Assembly (NCBI RefSeq): GCF_949987515.2
Contig: NC_082689.1
Location: 5,489,001 to 5,553,000, forward strand
From: Delphinus delphis
Taxonomy: Eukaryota; Chordata; Mammalia; Artiodactyla; Delphinidae
Direction: 5' to 3'
DNA: 64,000 nt
The position numbers and the translations under genes were made by a program. Below the pieces are notes generated by a model, which had not been told where the DNA came from, made no database searches, and was given only the letters and a program-made list of their open reading frames with translations. Numbering within the stretch: position 1 is the stretch's first letter; every line of letters starts with the position of its first letter. Positions 11,234 to 22,329 of this stretch are shown here, one piece after another.

Positions 11234-11368
11234 TTTTTCTTCAATAAAGATGTAGCTGTGTGATTTGATTAAGTGGCCCAAACTGTTTTTATTTTATTCT
11301 TTTCCAAGATTGTAACATTAAGCTTGTGTTTAGAAGTGGGTTCTTTAGGATTATAGTCCAACCAAGGT

Positions 11369-11557
11369 AAAATGCTCTTGACCTAAATGGGAGGGAAGCC
11401 TAAAAAGGAGGGGATATCTGTACGTGCATGGCTGATTCACTTTGTTGTGCAGTGGAGGCTAACACAGCATTGTAAAGCAACCATACTCCAATAAAAATTA
11501 ATTAAAAAAATAAAAAAAGTCAATGAAAGTTCAAAAAAAAAGATAAAATGTTCTTGA
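11369..11557 (+). mobile_element. Very short L1 3' tail with TSD
   Basis: About 160 bases of the L1 3' end are present: gctgattcactttgttgtgc, then aagcaaccatactccaataa, then a composite A-rich tail. TSDs are AAAATGCTCTTGA (11369-11381) and AAAATGTTCTTGA (11545-11557), one mismatch. A severely 5'-truncated retrotransposition. Confidence 0.9.
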
Positions 11558-13708
11558 AATCCTCTTAACTATAGTCATTTTTGAAAAGCTGCATCATGTC
11601 TCCGTATTCCAGGATATTTTAGCAATTGTACTCACTCTTGATATGGAAGAAAGGGGGTGCAGAGGAAAAAAAATGTGAGGCATAATTAGGAGCGCCGTGA
11701 AATGTCAGCTCCACTTTCCTTTCTCATGCTGGTGCTTCCAAAGATAAACCCCTGGAGTCAGCTTTTGTGTTCATTTCTAGTTTATCTGAACCTGTTTTAT
11801 GAGCCTCTTCTCCAAAAGGCCTTTGGGTCTCCTTGGGCATTGTAAGCAGATCATAGATTAAACTCATCAGCTGTAGGGACGGAAGATGCTGGCACTACTC
11901 GTCCATGAGGACCGTCACACGGCATCCTGTCTTCACAGCAGCACAAAGCACGGCTGAGATGGTGGCTGGGACAACTTGGCTGCAGCCGGAGACCATCCCA
12001 GTAGAAGCTAGAAGTAAGTTTGTGGCTTCTGAGATGTTTTAAATCTTCTACAAGACTAAATTTAATCTACGGCATAATAAGAAAAAGAAACACTTAAGCT
12101 CTCTGTTTAGTTTTTAGTAAATAAATGTCATTTCTTTTTGTCATTTGTCTGTTTTCAAAGCCAAGTGTATAGATCTCGGGGTGTCATTATATTGAACCCT
12201 GCTCCCACTTTTAGTTACCTTTGTTGCAAAGTATCATAAATACTGAGATACATTATTACATAAACTCAGGGCTGACGGGTCACCCCATTTGTCTCTCGGA
12301 AATGAGCGTGTTTTGTGACCGTGGGAACAGCCTGTTCTCTGGAGAGACATCTTCCACTTCCGGTGAGGGATCAGTCTCTGTCTCGGTTATAAAGGAAAGA
12401 ATCTCTTCTCCCCCGTTCCCACGTTTGGCAGGAAGCCTTCTTCTGTCGCATTTGTTCCTGCTGCGGTTTTTGTGGCTTTATTCAAAGAGAGCAGAAATGT
12501 TCAGCCACCCTGGTCTCCTCTTCTTCTGAAGGCCCCCTATTATCTCCTTGTGGACTGGCATTTTGTAAAATGTGCCTCTGAAAAGCATTCTGTGTTGTAA
12601 AATGTCTACGTACACATCTGGAAATATCCTTCTGTAACGTCTGCTGCCAAACACCAGGAAAAGTTGCTGTTGGTCTATGGCGTGACTTCTCTGCTGCTTC
12701 TCATCACCCGTGGGGGTCCAGACAGCCTCGGCGGTTGACTGAGGGGGTCCCGCTCGGGACCTGGGCTGTGGGCCTGTTGAGAAACCCCCCTACGTGGGAC
12801 AACAGTGGGGTACTGGTTGCCTCCCTTCCTAATTCACTGAAGGCCTGGACACATAATTGCACTTTTCAGGCCCTTGACTCCATTCATAGCAGGATATTGG
12901 ACCAGATGATCTCTCAGGCTGCTCTCAGCTCTCAATTTTTCATTTCATTTCTTCTCACCACCGTTGCTTCTATTTCTTGGGGGATGCACTGAACTGCTGA
13001 CGAAGCGTGTTCTCTTTACTGAGTCTCTGTGGCAAACAGGCACCTCGTGCCATTTCCAGAGTGAGACACCAGGGCTTTGGGAAGTGGAGTCCAAGTCACA
13101 GCAGTGCGTCCCATCTAAACCCTTCTCTCCAGATGCCATTTTGATGAGATCCCAAGAAAATTCTCTGAGCGCGTTCTTCAGTTTGGCGGAATAACTTTTC
13201 CAGGTATGGAGGGTGGTTCCTCCTCCCCTGCCTTTCTCTAGTCCCTCTGCACATTCAGGCTGAAGGCAGCTGTGGAGTGGCCAGGCCTCTGACCAGGCCT
13301 CTGACCAGGCTTGGGCTGGATTTCCGGACACCTGTTTCCAATGCCCTTGGTAGTGATGGAAGTTGAGGGTAGGTGTCGTAAAGGACATGAAGTGACACCG
13401 TTTACCTCTAGGGAAAAGCAGAGACAGGATTGTCTGGGGGTGATTCTAAGAGATGGAGGAGGGACCGAGGTCCCTAGGCTCTGCCGGCCAGGAGGCGCAG
13501 GCTGGGCTCCACGTCAGCGGCCCACACGCGGCTGACTTCAGAGGGAGGGTGGGTAGGGGATGCTGGGCTCGAGGGTGCAGGGAAGGCACCGCAGGCCTGG
13601 GGCAGTTACTGGACATACAGAGGATGATGGATAGGACCTGCTCTTGACCCCCGTTGCAGTCTCCCACCCTCCCCTTTGTGTGGCCCCTATGCTGTTATTT
13701 TTAGGAAA
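11558..13708. other. Unassigned sequence, about 2.1 kb
   Basis: No repeat body or exon is convincingly recognised. A tail near 12890 (ggaccagatgatctctcag) resembles the end of an old dispersed repeat, family unknown. A short imperfect tandem (ccaggcctctga, about 2.5 copies) sits at 13281-13310. Frames of 85-147 codons (for example 12945-13388, minus) have no recognisable domain. Confidence 0.4.
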
Positions 13709-14129
13709 TAAAAGTGTTTTTTCTTATTTATTTATTTATTTAATTGAAGTAGAGTTGATGTACAATGTTGTGTTAGTTTCTGCTGTACAGTAAAGTGAAT
13801 CAGTTATACATATACATGTATCCACTCTTTTTTAGATCCTGTTCCCATATAGGTCATTACAGAGTATTGAGTAGAGTTCCCTGTGCTACACAGTAGGTCC
13901 TTATTTATCTATTTTATATATAATAGTGTGTATATGTAAATTCCAGCCTCCTAATTTATCCCTCCCCGCTTTTCCCCTTCGGTAACCGTAAGTTTGTTTT
14001 CTATGTCTGTGAGTCTGCTTCTGTTTCATACACAAGTTCATTTGTATCTTTTTTTTTTTTTTAGATTCCACATATAAGTGATATCATATGATATTTGTCT
14101 TTCTCTGTCTGGCTTAAAAGTGTTTTTTC
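13709..14129 (-). mobile_element. L1 3' UTR with 15-bp TSD
   Basis: The reverse L1 3' end runs from (TTTA)n and tacaatgttgtgttagtttc to ccacatataagtgatatcat. TAAAAGTGTTTTTTC is duplicated exactly at 13709-13723 and 14115-14129. The inserted body is about 390 bases and stops before ORF2. Confidence 0.92.
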
Positions 14130-14730
14130 CTGCACACCTGAATGTGCGGCCTGCAATTCATTCCTCCCACAGTAATTTCCAGCAGCCTGAAGTACTTTTC
14201 ACATGTTTATTTTAGTGAAGACTGTGGAAAGTTCTGAGGCCAGTAAGTGCAGGGGTAGTCAGGGGAGCGTGTGAGCCACAGGGACTGCAGTGAAGCCCGG
14301 GGGACAAGGGGACCAGGGAGGAGGAGGGAGACACCCAGGAAGGTAGGAGAAGAGGGGAAATCCAGTGCTCTTGTAGAAGGTGGGTTAGGACAGTAGAACC
14401 CAAAGGTGTCCTAATAGGAGACACGAGCTGCTTTCAGAGGAGCTGCTGCAAGTTCCTGGCTGCCCAAGGGCCTGGAAGAAACTCTCAACATGCGCAAGAC
14501 CAGGAGGGTGGAGAAACTCCTGCGTGAGAAGGGGTCCGTGGTCTCGGATGCAGTTTATTTGAGGCTGGTGTGTGGACAGAAGGCTGTGCGTGGGGGATAG
14601 AGTGTGGACACTGAAGCCAGCCTGTCTGGGACCAAACAGCTTCTCCATCTCACCAGGGGCTGCTCACTTCCCTGGAGCCCAGTTTTCTCACTTCTTGAAA
14701 GGGGGCGATGATTCACGGTCATGACGGTTC
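14130..14730. other. Unassigned sequence
   Basis: G-rich, with several aggag-type purine stretches. Nothing is recognised. Confidence 0.4.
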
Positions 14731-15125
14731 ACTGTGTTTGTCAATCTGGCTGGTTCACGGTGCCCAGATATTTGGTCAAACGTTATTCTAGGTGTTTCTG
14801 GGGGGTGTGTGTTTTCTTTTGGTGAGGCTTACGTTTCAGTTGGTGGGCTTTGAGGAAAGCAGATGCCCCCCATCATGTGGGTGGGCCACACTCCATCAGC
14901 TGAAGGTCTCCAAGACTGATGTCCCCCAAGCAGTAGGGAGCTCTGCCAGCAGACGGCCTTCAGACTTGAATTGCAGCTCTTCCCTGAGTCGGCCTGCTGG
15001 GACTACCCCCTCAGAGTACAGGCTCACTAAGCCTCCACAACCGTGTGAGCCAATTACTTAAAATAAATCTCTCTCTATACACATACACATCCTGTTGGCT
15101 CTGTTTATCTGGAGAACCCTGCCTA
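14731..15125 (+). mobile_element. Old LTR-like dispersed repeat (same family as 1205-1685)
   Basis: Sense orientation: tttgtcaatctggctggttc, then gatatttggtcaaacgttat, then gtgagccaattacttaaaat(aaat), ending ctggagaaccctgcctaaca. The AATAAA-like signal close to the end fits an LTR polyadenylation site. Confidence 0.65.
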
Positions 15126-15239
15126 ACATGGTGGTGTTACTCACCCCTAGAGTATTGTGAGCTCCCTCTGGGGATGCCCAGGTGAAGGGTAGGGGGATAG
15201 ACCAGAGTAAGCTCATTAGACTCAAAATAATCCCTTAGA

Positions 15240-15460
15240 AAGCAAAGGCATAGGTTGGGGGTTGCCAGGGGCTGGGGAGCCGTTGTTTCATGGGTACAGA
15301 GTTTCCTTTCGGGGTGACGAAAATGTTTTGGAACTAGATAGAGGTCGTGGTTTCACAACATTGGGAATGGACCAAATGTCACTGAATAATTCACTTCTCA
15401 ATGGTTAGCTGTATGTTATGTGAATTGCACCTCAACATAAATAAAAATATTCAATGTTTC
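15240..15460 (+). mobile_element. Old L1 3' UTR fragment
   Basis: ggttgccaggggctggggag, then tcatgggtacagagtttcct, then acctcaacataaataaaaat match the 3' end of ancient mammalian L1 subfamilies in sense orientation. Confidence 0.75.
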
Positions 15461-15556
15461 AGGAAAAACAAAACCAAACAATGGCCTACTTTAAAAAAGT
15501 CAAAACCCTAGCCAAGTACGGTTTATGTCAGAAAAAACCTATTTGTGTGTTAGCAC

Positions 15557-15945
15557 TTGTCATGGTTGAATTGCGTCTTCCCGAAAGACGCTTAAGTCCC
15601 AGTACCTGTGAATGTGACCTTATTTGGAAGTAAAGTCTTTGTGGATGATCAAGTTGAGGCCATTAGATGGCCCGAATGATGTCTGGTGTCCTTATAAAAT
15701 GGGGACATGTGGACCCAGAGAGAGACATACACAAAAGGAAGACAATGTGAAGACACGGGAAAAAGACGTCTACAAGCCTAGGACACCTGAGGTCACGAGA
15801 AGCTACGAGAGAGGCCTGGAGCACACTGTTCCCCACAGCTTTCAGAAGGAGCCAACGCTGCCGACACTTGGACTCTGGCCTCCGGGCTGTGAGACAACAC
15901 ATTTCTGTTGTCAAGCTGAGGTGACACTGACACAGCACTGGTGCC
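15557..15945 (+). mobile_element. MLT1-type LTR, 3' end disturbed
   Basis: Sense MLT1 sequence: catggttgaattgcgtcttc, gtgaatgtgaccttatttgg, tggtgtccttataaaatggg, then ttggactctggcctccgggc and aacacatttctgttgtc. The expected final segment is not recognisable, and a young L1 starts just after it. Confidence 0.85.
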
Positions 15946-15950
15946 CCTTG

Positions 15951-16419
15951 TCTTTTTTTAAAACTTTATTGAAGTATAGTTGATTTACAATGTTGTGTTT
16001 AGTTTCTGCTGTACAACAAAGTGACTCAGTTATACATATTCTTTTTCAGATTCTCTTCTATTATGGTTTATCACAGGATATTGAATCCAGTTCCCTGTGC
16101 TATACAGTAGGACCTTGTTGTTTATCTATCCTATATATAACAGTTTGCATCTGCTAACCCCAAACTCCCAATCCCTCCCTCCCCCCTACCCCCTATTTCT
16201 TGGCAACTACAAGTCTGTTCTCTGTATCTGTGAGTCTGTTTTTGTTTCATAGACATGTTTCTTTGTCATATTTTAAATTCCACATATAAATGATATCATG
16301 TGGTATTTGTCTTTCTCTTTCTGACTTATTTCGCTTTGTATGATAATCTCTAGGTCCATCCATGTTGCTGCAAATGGCATTTTTTCATTCTTTTTAGTGG
16401 CTGAGTAATATTCCATTCG
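15951..16419 (-). mobile_element. L1 3' end, 5'-truncated
   Basis: The reverse L1 3' UTR plus the ORF2 end: tttacaatgttgtgtttagt, gtgctatacagtaggacctt, ccacatataaatgatatcat, ending ggctgagtaatattccatt. It sits between two MLT1-type LTR remnants. The flanks share only a weak GTGC-type match, so the TSD is not called. Confidence 0.88.
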
Positions 16420-16429
16420 GGTGCTCTCT

Positions 16430-16915
16430 CAATGCCTATGTTGGTCACCATGCAAGACCTGATGCTCCCAACAGACTCCACTTCCAGGAGGATGGAGAGA
16501 TGTGAGATCTTCCCACCCTGTTGTGGGCTGCATGTAGGGACCTGCTTCTGGCCAGTAGGATGTAAAAAGTGATGGAGGTCATTTTCATAATTAAGTTACA
16601 TAAAATGGTGACTTCTGGTCTGCTGGCAGAGTATCCCCCTTCCTGCGAGCCTGCCATCCTGTTGGAGAACCAGTGAGGAACTGCATCCTCCCTACAGCCA
16701 CGTGTGCTTGGGAGCCGATCGCTCCCCTGTCCACTCTCAGCTGCTAAATCCTCTGTGACACCTTGATTTCAGCCTGTTGCAAACCCTGAGCAGAGGCTGC
16801 AGGAAAGCTGTGTTCGGACTTCTGATCTACAGAAACCATGAGATGGAGTATTTAAACCGCTAAGTTTTGAGGTAATTTGTTACACAGCAATAGAGATTGA
16901 ATACGCAATCCTGAT
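16430..16915 (+). mobile_element. MLT1-like LTR remnant (old subfamily)
   Basis: The 3' end is diagnostic: aaaccgctaagttttgaggt, then aatttgttacacagcaatag. The body (ccaccctgttgtgggctgca and onward) is diverged. Orientation is sense. Confidence 0.65.
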
Positions 16916-17140
16916 AGCTTATTGATCTTCCTCTGAATATGCTTTAGACCAATTTTCCATCCCTAAAATCTACAGGGCTCTCTAATTCCCACTAATCTGT
17001 CACTCTCATCTAGGAGCCTGCCTGGATCTCAAACCTCTCTCTCCACTCCTGGGTACCTCCCCGCCTTGCCAGTCCTAATAAAGCAAGACACGGTGGTGTC
17101 CCGTGCAGGTAAAAGACACTGAGGGCCAGAGCTCATAAAA
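16916..17140. other. Unassigned sequence
   Basis: No gene or clear repeat is seen. Confidence 0.4.
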
Positions 17141-17144
17141 GAAG

Positions 17145-17265
17145 CACAAAATATTAGAACGAGAAGGAATTAAAGCCTCTCTAGTCCCACTTGATCACTG
17201 AGTAAAGAGACACAAAAACAGGGAAAACGGACTTTTCCCGTGTCCAAACTAGCCGGGAACAGTGC
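17145..17265 (-). mobile_element. Probable MIR-like SINE fragment
   Basis: aaaatattagaacgagaagg and the tagtcccacttgatcactga stretch resemble the reverse complement of a MIR-family element. Weak and short. Confidence 0.4.
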
Positions 17266-18015
17266 CGGTATACAGCGTCAGCATTCTGGATTCTCGACCA
17301 GTCTGCTTTTAGTTGCTACGTAGAAAACTAAGAAGCCTTTGTCAGATCAAGGGCCAGATTTAGAATGCTTATGTGGGCAGGGCAGGGGGTGGTGGATTAG
17401 GCAGGGGTGGCAATCTGGACCAAGGCTCATAGTAGAGAACTTGTCCCGGACTCTGCTTGTCTAACGTTCTATTCGATGGAGGGACACTTAACAAGCGTAT
17501 CAAAGAATGAGGCCATCACTTGCATCCACATTTCCTTGACAGGCTGCTTGGTCAAGGGAATGGAGCTCAGAGAATCGCATTCAACCACCCAAGACTCATC
17601 GCTGCAAGTGGCAGCATTTTTTCCATCCACCATATCTGCATCTTCATTTGCTTTAAGGCTTTTATTGAACGCTCCTAAGGTTTGCCACAAAACTCAACTC
17701 GACGTGGATTTTGCGTCCTTTTTACTGAGATCCTAACATATCAGATGGACAGATGTTTGGTGAGAAGTGCAAGAAAGGACTGAATGCAGGTGGCCTAAAT
17801 ATTAAATAAGCTTGCAATACCTGTTTACTTTGGGCTTAGAGATCTTATCAGTAAAAGCCCAGTTTAGTTCACCTTTGGTTTTTTGACTGTAGACCAGGGA
17901 AGCTCTGAACAGTTCTCATATTGTTGAAAGAGTCTTGAGACATGGCAACTTCGCCAGCCTGGGAAGCCAGTTCGTACCACCCTGCACAACTGCCGAAATG
18001 AAAATGCCTTCAAGC
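17266..18015. other. Unassigned sequence
   Basis: Two overlapping frames exist (17407-17736 plus, 109 codons; 17469-17690 minus, 73 codons). Neither resembles a known domain and no processed-gene hallmarks surround them. Confidence 0.4.
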
Positions 18016-18400
18016 CCCACCTTCCCATTCATTCATCTGTTCATTCAAAAAGTATCTACTGAGTAGAGAAGATAGATGCAATGGTGCACACAGTCAGACA
18101 AGCTTTCTGGCCTCATGAACTTGCGGTTGAGTTGGGAAGACAGACATTAATAAAGTAATCAGACCACACTACAGTGTCCTGCAGGGAAGGCCCCACTCAG
18201 GGACCGGTGCTTGGACTGGACCATGACAGGTGAGAAGGAGTTAGGTAGGCAGACTGCAAAGGGAAGAGTGGTCCTGGCAGAGGGAGGAGCATGTGCAAAG
18301 GCCCTGTGGAAGGAAGGACAGAGTAAGCATGTGAGGATGAGAGGGGGCTTTTTTCCTAGAGATAAAGGGGGTGTGTCTGGACACAAAGCTGGGATGAAGG
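18016..18400 (-). mobile_element. LINE L2 fragment
   Basis: The reverse L2 3' end: cattcattcatctgttcatt, agtatctactgagtagagaa, then gacagacattaataaagtaa and gcatgtgcaaaggccctgtg. The last segment is the complement of the conserved L2 block agggcctttgcacttgctgt. Confidence 0.65.
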
Positions 18401-18762
18401 AGGGCCCTGTTAGCAAGTTTTGTACAGCTCTCTGGTTGGAAGCAGCAGGCTTAACACATGCATTGAGTAACCCTTCTTCCTGAAATACCCCTGAAACAAT
18501 AACAAAGGAGTTTAAAAAAAGGGGCTATCAGCCTACACAGATAGCATGAAAGAAGAGAGAACTGTACCAAGGAAGCAAGGGAGAAATCTGACTCACACCG
18601 TGGTCCCCGAAGGCTCAGGGCAAGGTTTTCATAAGGATGCTCAGACCCCAGGCTTCTTCCCCGCTTGAATCCTGACACCTCCCTGTGGAAGGAGACCGGG
18701 AGAGCCTACTCTAGGGACACTGCCCACCAGCGGTGAACACTTCCTGTTCATCTTAGCGTCCA
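18401..18762. other. Unassigned sequence
   Basis: Nothing is recognised. Confidence 0.4.
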
Positions 18763-18973
18763 ACCTCTTTTTTTTTTTTTTTTTTTTGTGGTACGCAGGC
18801 CTCTCACTATTGTGGCCTCTCCCGTTGCGGAGCTCTGGACGCGCAGGCTCAGCGGCCATGGCTCACGGGCCCAGCCGCACCGCGGCATGTGGGATCCTCC
18901 CGGACTGGGGCACGAACCCGTGTCCCCTGCATCGACAGGCGGACTCTCAACCGCTGCGCCACCAGGGAAGCCC
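18763..18973 (-). mobile_element. Short-form CHR SINE, long poly(T)
   Basis: The reverse SINE starts with over 20 T, then gtggtacgcaggcctctcac, and ends cgccaccagggaagcccc. A few bases of the usual gagcacaggctccggac are deleted (gagctctggac). No convincing TSD was found, unlike most other copies here. Confidence 0.93.
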
Positions 18974-19834
18974 CACTTATCCGCTTTTGAATGTTTCTCC
19001 CAGGTGTCATTCGGTATCTCCTAAAGAGGTGGGCTTTCTCAGCTGGATGCCCTCGGGCAAGCTGTACCACCTGCAACGTCACCTCCACCCCACGTAGGTC
19101 AAACAGGATAAATAAAAACCTTACTTTTCGGGGCCATTTTAAGAACCACACCAATTCACATCAAAGTGTTGTAAGTTGAAGTATGCTACTTAGAAAAATC
19201 TGCAAGTTCTAAAAGTATTGTTATTACAATGGCGCTCTTGGAATTAAGATTAAAATTATTTGACATCTCAGTTTAATAGGTATATACTGTCTTACATTCC
19301 CTTTCCATAAGAAAGACTACCTAGCAATCGTCTCATTTACGATACTCTGGGATGCCTCACTTTTAATATGAAATTCTGGGTTAAAATTTACAGTATTCTC
19401 GGGGGAGGGGGAAATGTGCATTTTCCGACAAATGTTATGAAGCTTTGAGAACTTCATCCGCAGTACCTAGATGTGTGAGTGCTTCCACAAATACATCCCA
19501 GTCTGGGAGTTAGGGCTACGTGGTGGAGAAGATGTAGCCGTACCCTCAAGGATCTTCTGGGAGCTGCAGACAAGAAAAGGAGCCAGACTTGCAGAATGAG
19601 GAGAAGCAGGCTACTGCGGAAACACAGAGGATGCCAGGGAAGGGCGGGGCACAGGGAAGTCCTCCCAAAGGAGGTGATGAGACTGAAGGATGAAGAACAG
19701 GCAGCTTTGATGGGGTGGGTGGGCAGGGAGCTGCTGTGCCCTGGGAAGCCCTTCAGTGGGAGAGGGTACTCTACTGGAGGAAACGCAGAGAGTTCTCAAA
19801 CACTGTGTTCCATTTCCTCTCCAACCACTCCTCT
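18974..19834. other. Mostly unassigned; possible L2 trace
   Basis: 18974-19640 shows nothing recognisable. At about 19650-19700, caaaggaggtgatgagactg resembles an L2 segment in reverse, but weakly. The 188-codon plus frame 19479-20045 runs into old L1 sequence and is judged incidental. Confidence 0.35.
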
Positions 19835-20640
19835 CTTTGATATTATGCACATACAGTTTTATAGCCACATCAACTGTTTTCACTTTCCACACAGCCTTCC
19901 CATCGTAGTCTATATGCATGCATGCTTTCATCATTGCAAACATAGCGCGCATGCAATGTTCTTTTCACTTAACATCATATTTTTCAAGTTGCTCCAAGTT
20001 GGCTTCATTGCAGATTTAATGACAATGTCAAAGTTCTTCAGTTGATGTCAGTTACTGATTTCAGCTTTCCCACGTTGTTGGTTGTGGCTGTGTTTTAACC
20101 TCTATAAACCATGCTGTGCCCACATCTTCAGGTACATACCTTCTGCTTCTTCATCCTTTGGGGATGCTGTCCCCACGTGACTGAGACAATACACCCTGGG
20201 CTTGAATCCCGGCTTTGCCACTTCCTGGTTGGGTGACCGTGGGTGAGTCATTCCTCCTTCCTGGGGTTCTTTTCCTCATCTGTAAAATGAGTACAACAAC
20301 GTTATCTACCTTACAGGGATGCTGGGAGGGTGGGAGGAGTTACTGTGTCAACACTTAGAACGATGCCCAGCACATAGGAGGAGTTTATGAGTATTCAATT
20401 AAGTATCCTCGTTTACCTTTCCATCTATTATATACAAGTGAACAATGAAGTATGCTCTGTGCGTTGAAATCCTTTGTCCACTTATCTGTTGGAGCTTTAA
20501 CTTTTTTCTAATCAACTTCTGTGAGCTCTTTATGGAATCTGGACATTTGCTGGAATGTTTTATCTCAGCCTGTCCTCATTTATATATTTTAAACATTTTT
20601 TATTACCAAATCTTTCGAATGTCTCTTGTGATTCCTTCAG
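19835..20640 (-). mobile_element. Ancient L1 interrupted by a MIR
   Basis: Complement of the ORF2 3' end of old L1s: cttttcacttaacatcatat, ataaaccatgctgtgcccac, then after the MIR (20180-20398) ctttgtccacttatctgttg and tgtgagctctttatggaatc. The order on both sides of the MIR is consistent with one element split by it. Confidence 0.6.
20180..20398 (+). mobile_element. MIR SINE
   Basis: Sense MIR: cttgaatcccggctttgcca, then cacttcctggttgggtgacc, the core tcatctgtaaaatgagtaca, and the end gatgcccagcacataggagg. A well-preserved ancient SINE. Confidence 0.85.
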
Positions 20641-21195
20641 TGAAATCAGAGCCCATTTAATCAATCCTTCATCGAAAAGTTAATATTCAATAACATTTTT
20701 AAGGCATGCTTTGATTATTATAATTTTATTTCAATATATAGTGTTTTATTTTCCAAATCAATTACTATTAAATCATTTCATTTGTTATACATAAGTGTTA
20801 TTCAGGAGAGCACTTGAAAATGTTGGAGGGGATGGAGTTTCTCTGGTTTAAATATAAATGACTAATATTAGATATTATATTGGGTTCATAAATATGGATT
20901 GCAAGATTTCGACTTCGTTAAAATTTATTGAGAATTTCTTTATGACCCTGAGAAAAATATAATGACTCCCATAAATATTACTTAGCATTATGAAAATAAC
21001 TAACACTGTCATGCTACTTTCCGGCTTACAAAACCCTTTTGTTTGTCTCGTGACAAACAATGTCAGGTGGTTGCTATTGTGTGAATTTGGACAACAGTGA
21101 GTTACAATCTCATATAACAATTGTATTTCTGTCCACTTCCCTTGTACGTCTAATAAATTTTCCTTTGCATATTTTGTTGCCGTGTTGTTGAAATG
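20641..21195. other. AT-rich unassigned sequence
   Basis: Possibly more L1 debris near 20690-20780. The rest is not recognised. Confidence 0.35.
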
Positions 21196-21199
21196 AAAA

Positions 21200-21385
21200 G
21201 GAAATTTATTGAGCAGCTATTATCCAGGTTCTTGTGCAAGAGTGCTTCCACATACAGGTCATTCAATTCCACGGCAACGCTGCCAGGTCACTCATGGTAT
21301 TTCTGCTGTTAGGGATGAAGCAAATGGCATAGAAAGAGACTTGTGTCCCCAACTGCTCTGGCCGACAGTAGGCCAGTGGCAGAAA
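21200..21385 (-). mobile_element. MIR-family SINE
   Basis: The reverse MIR pattern begins aatttattgagcagctatta and continues acatacaggtcattcaattc. The inner part is diverged. Confidence 0.55.
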
Positions 21386-21699
21386 GTCTGAGGACAGCCT
21401 TTCCTGAGGAATTCTATAATTAATTCCTCCAAAATGACAAGTTTCTCACAGTGCATTTTCTTAATAGACCTCAACTTTGTCTTGTGTCAATTTTCAATGT
21501 CTGCCGTCTCTTTGCTTCCATGCTGCCTCTTTTCCATCACCTGTGTCATTTTGTTGTGAGGCCATCAGTTTTTTTTGCTTCTTTTAACATAATCTCATTA
21601 GAACACTTTCCTTTTTATATTGGGATCCAGATTATCTAGATTCATTGCTATACATGTTCATTTTTATTTTAATACATTAATGTGCATGAAAACAAAGGG
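21386..21699. other. Unassigned sequence
   Basis: T-rich. No gene seen. Confidence 0.4.
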
Positions 21700-22165
21700 T
21701 AAGATGGTGGTGCTGAGGTCTTAGGGTGGGGAAATGGGGAGATGCTGGTCATAGGGTATAAACTTCCAGTTGGAAGATGAATAAGTTCTGGGATCTAAAG
21801 TACAGCATGGTGACTATAGTTAAAAATACTGTATTAGAAACTTGAAAGTTGATAACGAGAACAGATCTTAAACATTCTCAGTACAAAAAAAAAAAATTGC
21901 TGTTATGCACCGACTCATTGCAAAGACTCTAAGCTTCTGATATCATATATAGTATGTCCAGACTGGAATTATATATGGGTATAATAAATGCTTCCTTGAA
22001 AAGTTAAAAAAAAAAAAAAAGGAGTTACGTAATGTGATGGATGTGTTCCCTAACCTTCTGTGGTAATCATTTGGAAATATGTGTATCAAATCATCACGTT
22101 GTACACCTTCAATGTACACAATTTATAGGTCAAAGATATCTCAATAAAGCAGGGGAAAATAAATT
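21700..22165 (+). mobile_element. Old L1 3' UTR split by a small insertion
   Basis: Left half: atggggagatgctggtcata, tacagcatggtgactatagt, acagatcttaaacattctca. Right half: gtaatgtgatggatgtgttc, catcacgttgtacaccttca, atctcaataaagcagggg. The halves are contiguous in the family consensus as I recall it. They are separated here by the poly(A)-tailed insert at 21885-22020. Confidence 0.8.
21885..22020 (+). mobile_element. Candidate processed retrocopy (3'-UTR-like, source unknown)
   Basis: About 110 bases not belonging to L1 sit inside the L1 3' UTR. They contain AATAAA at 21983-21988 and about 17 bases later a pure poly(A) of 15 (22006-22020). The left junction is an A-rich run (21885-21896), the usual kind of L1 endonuclease target. 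This is the structure of a heavily 5'-truncated, L1-mobilised mRNA. I do not recognise the parent gene. An unnamed SINE family is the alternative. Confidence 0.6.
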
Positions 22166-22329
22166 TAGAAAACAAAATAAAATGTGTACTAGAGAAGTCT
22201 GTTGGTTCTTTCACAAAATTTCATTGTAGAGATTTCGGCAAATACTGTGAATCACCAGTGACCCCTCTGGCTAGGTAGAATCATTCTTACCACTTTTTGT
22301 TTCAGGTTTATATATGAAATTGATATGCT

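Noticed and set aside
11787..12020. Possible exon between a tttctag acceptor and a gaa/gtaagt donor
   Set aside because: All three frames contain early stops. It could only be a noncoding exon, and nothing else supports it.
15951..16421. Possible TSD GTGC for the L1 between two MLT1 LTRs
   Set aside because: Only four to five bases match cleanly, which is too short to call.
17469..17690. 73-codon minus frame
   Set aside because: It depends on a non-ATG start after an upstream stop and resembles no known protein.
19479..20045. 188-codon plus-strand frame
   Set aside because: Its second half is antisense ancient L1 and the first half shows no domain, so it is a chance frame.
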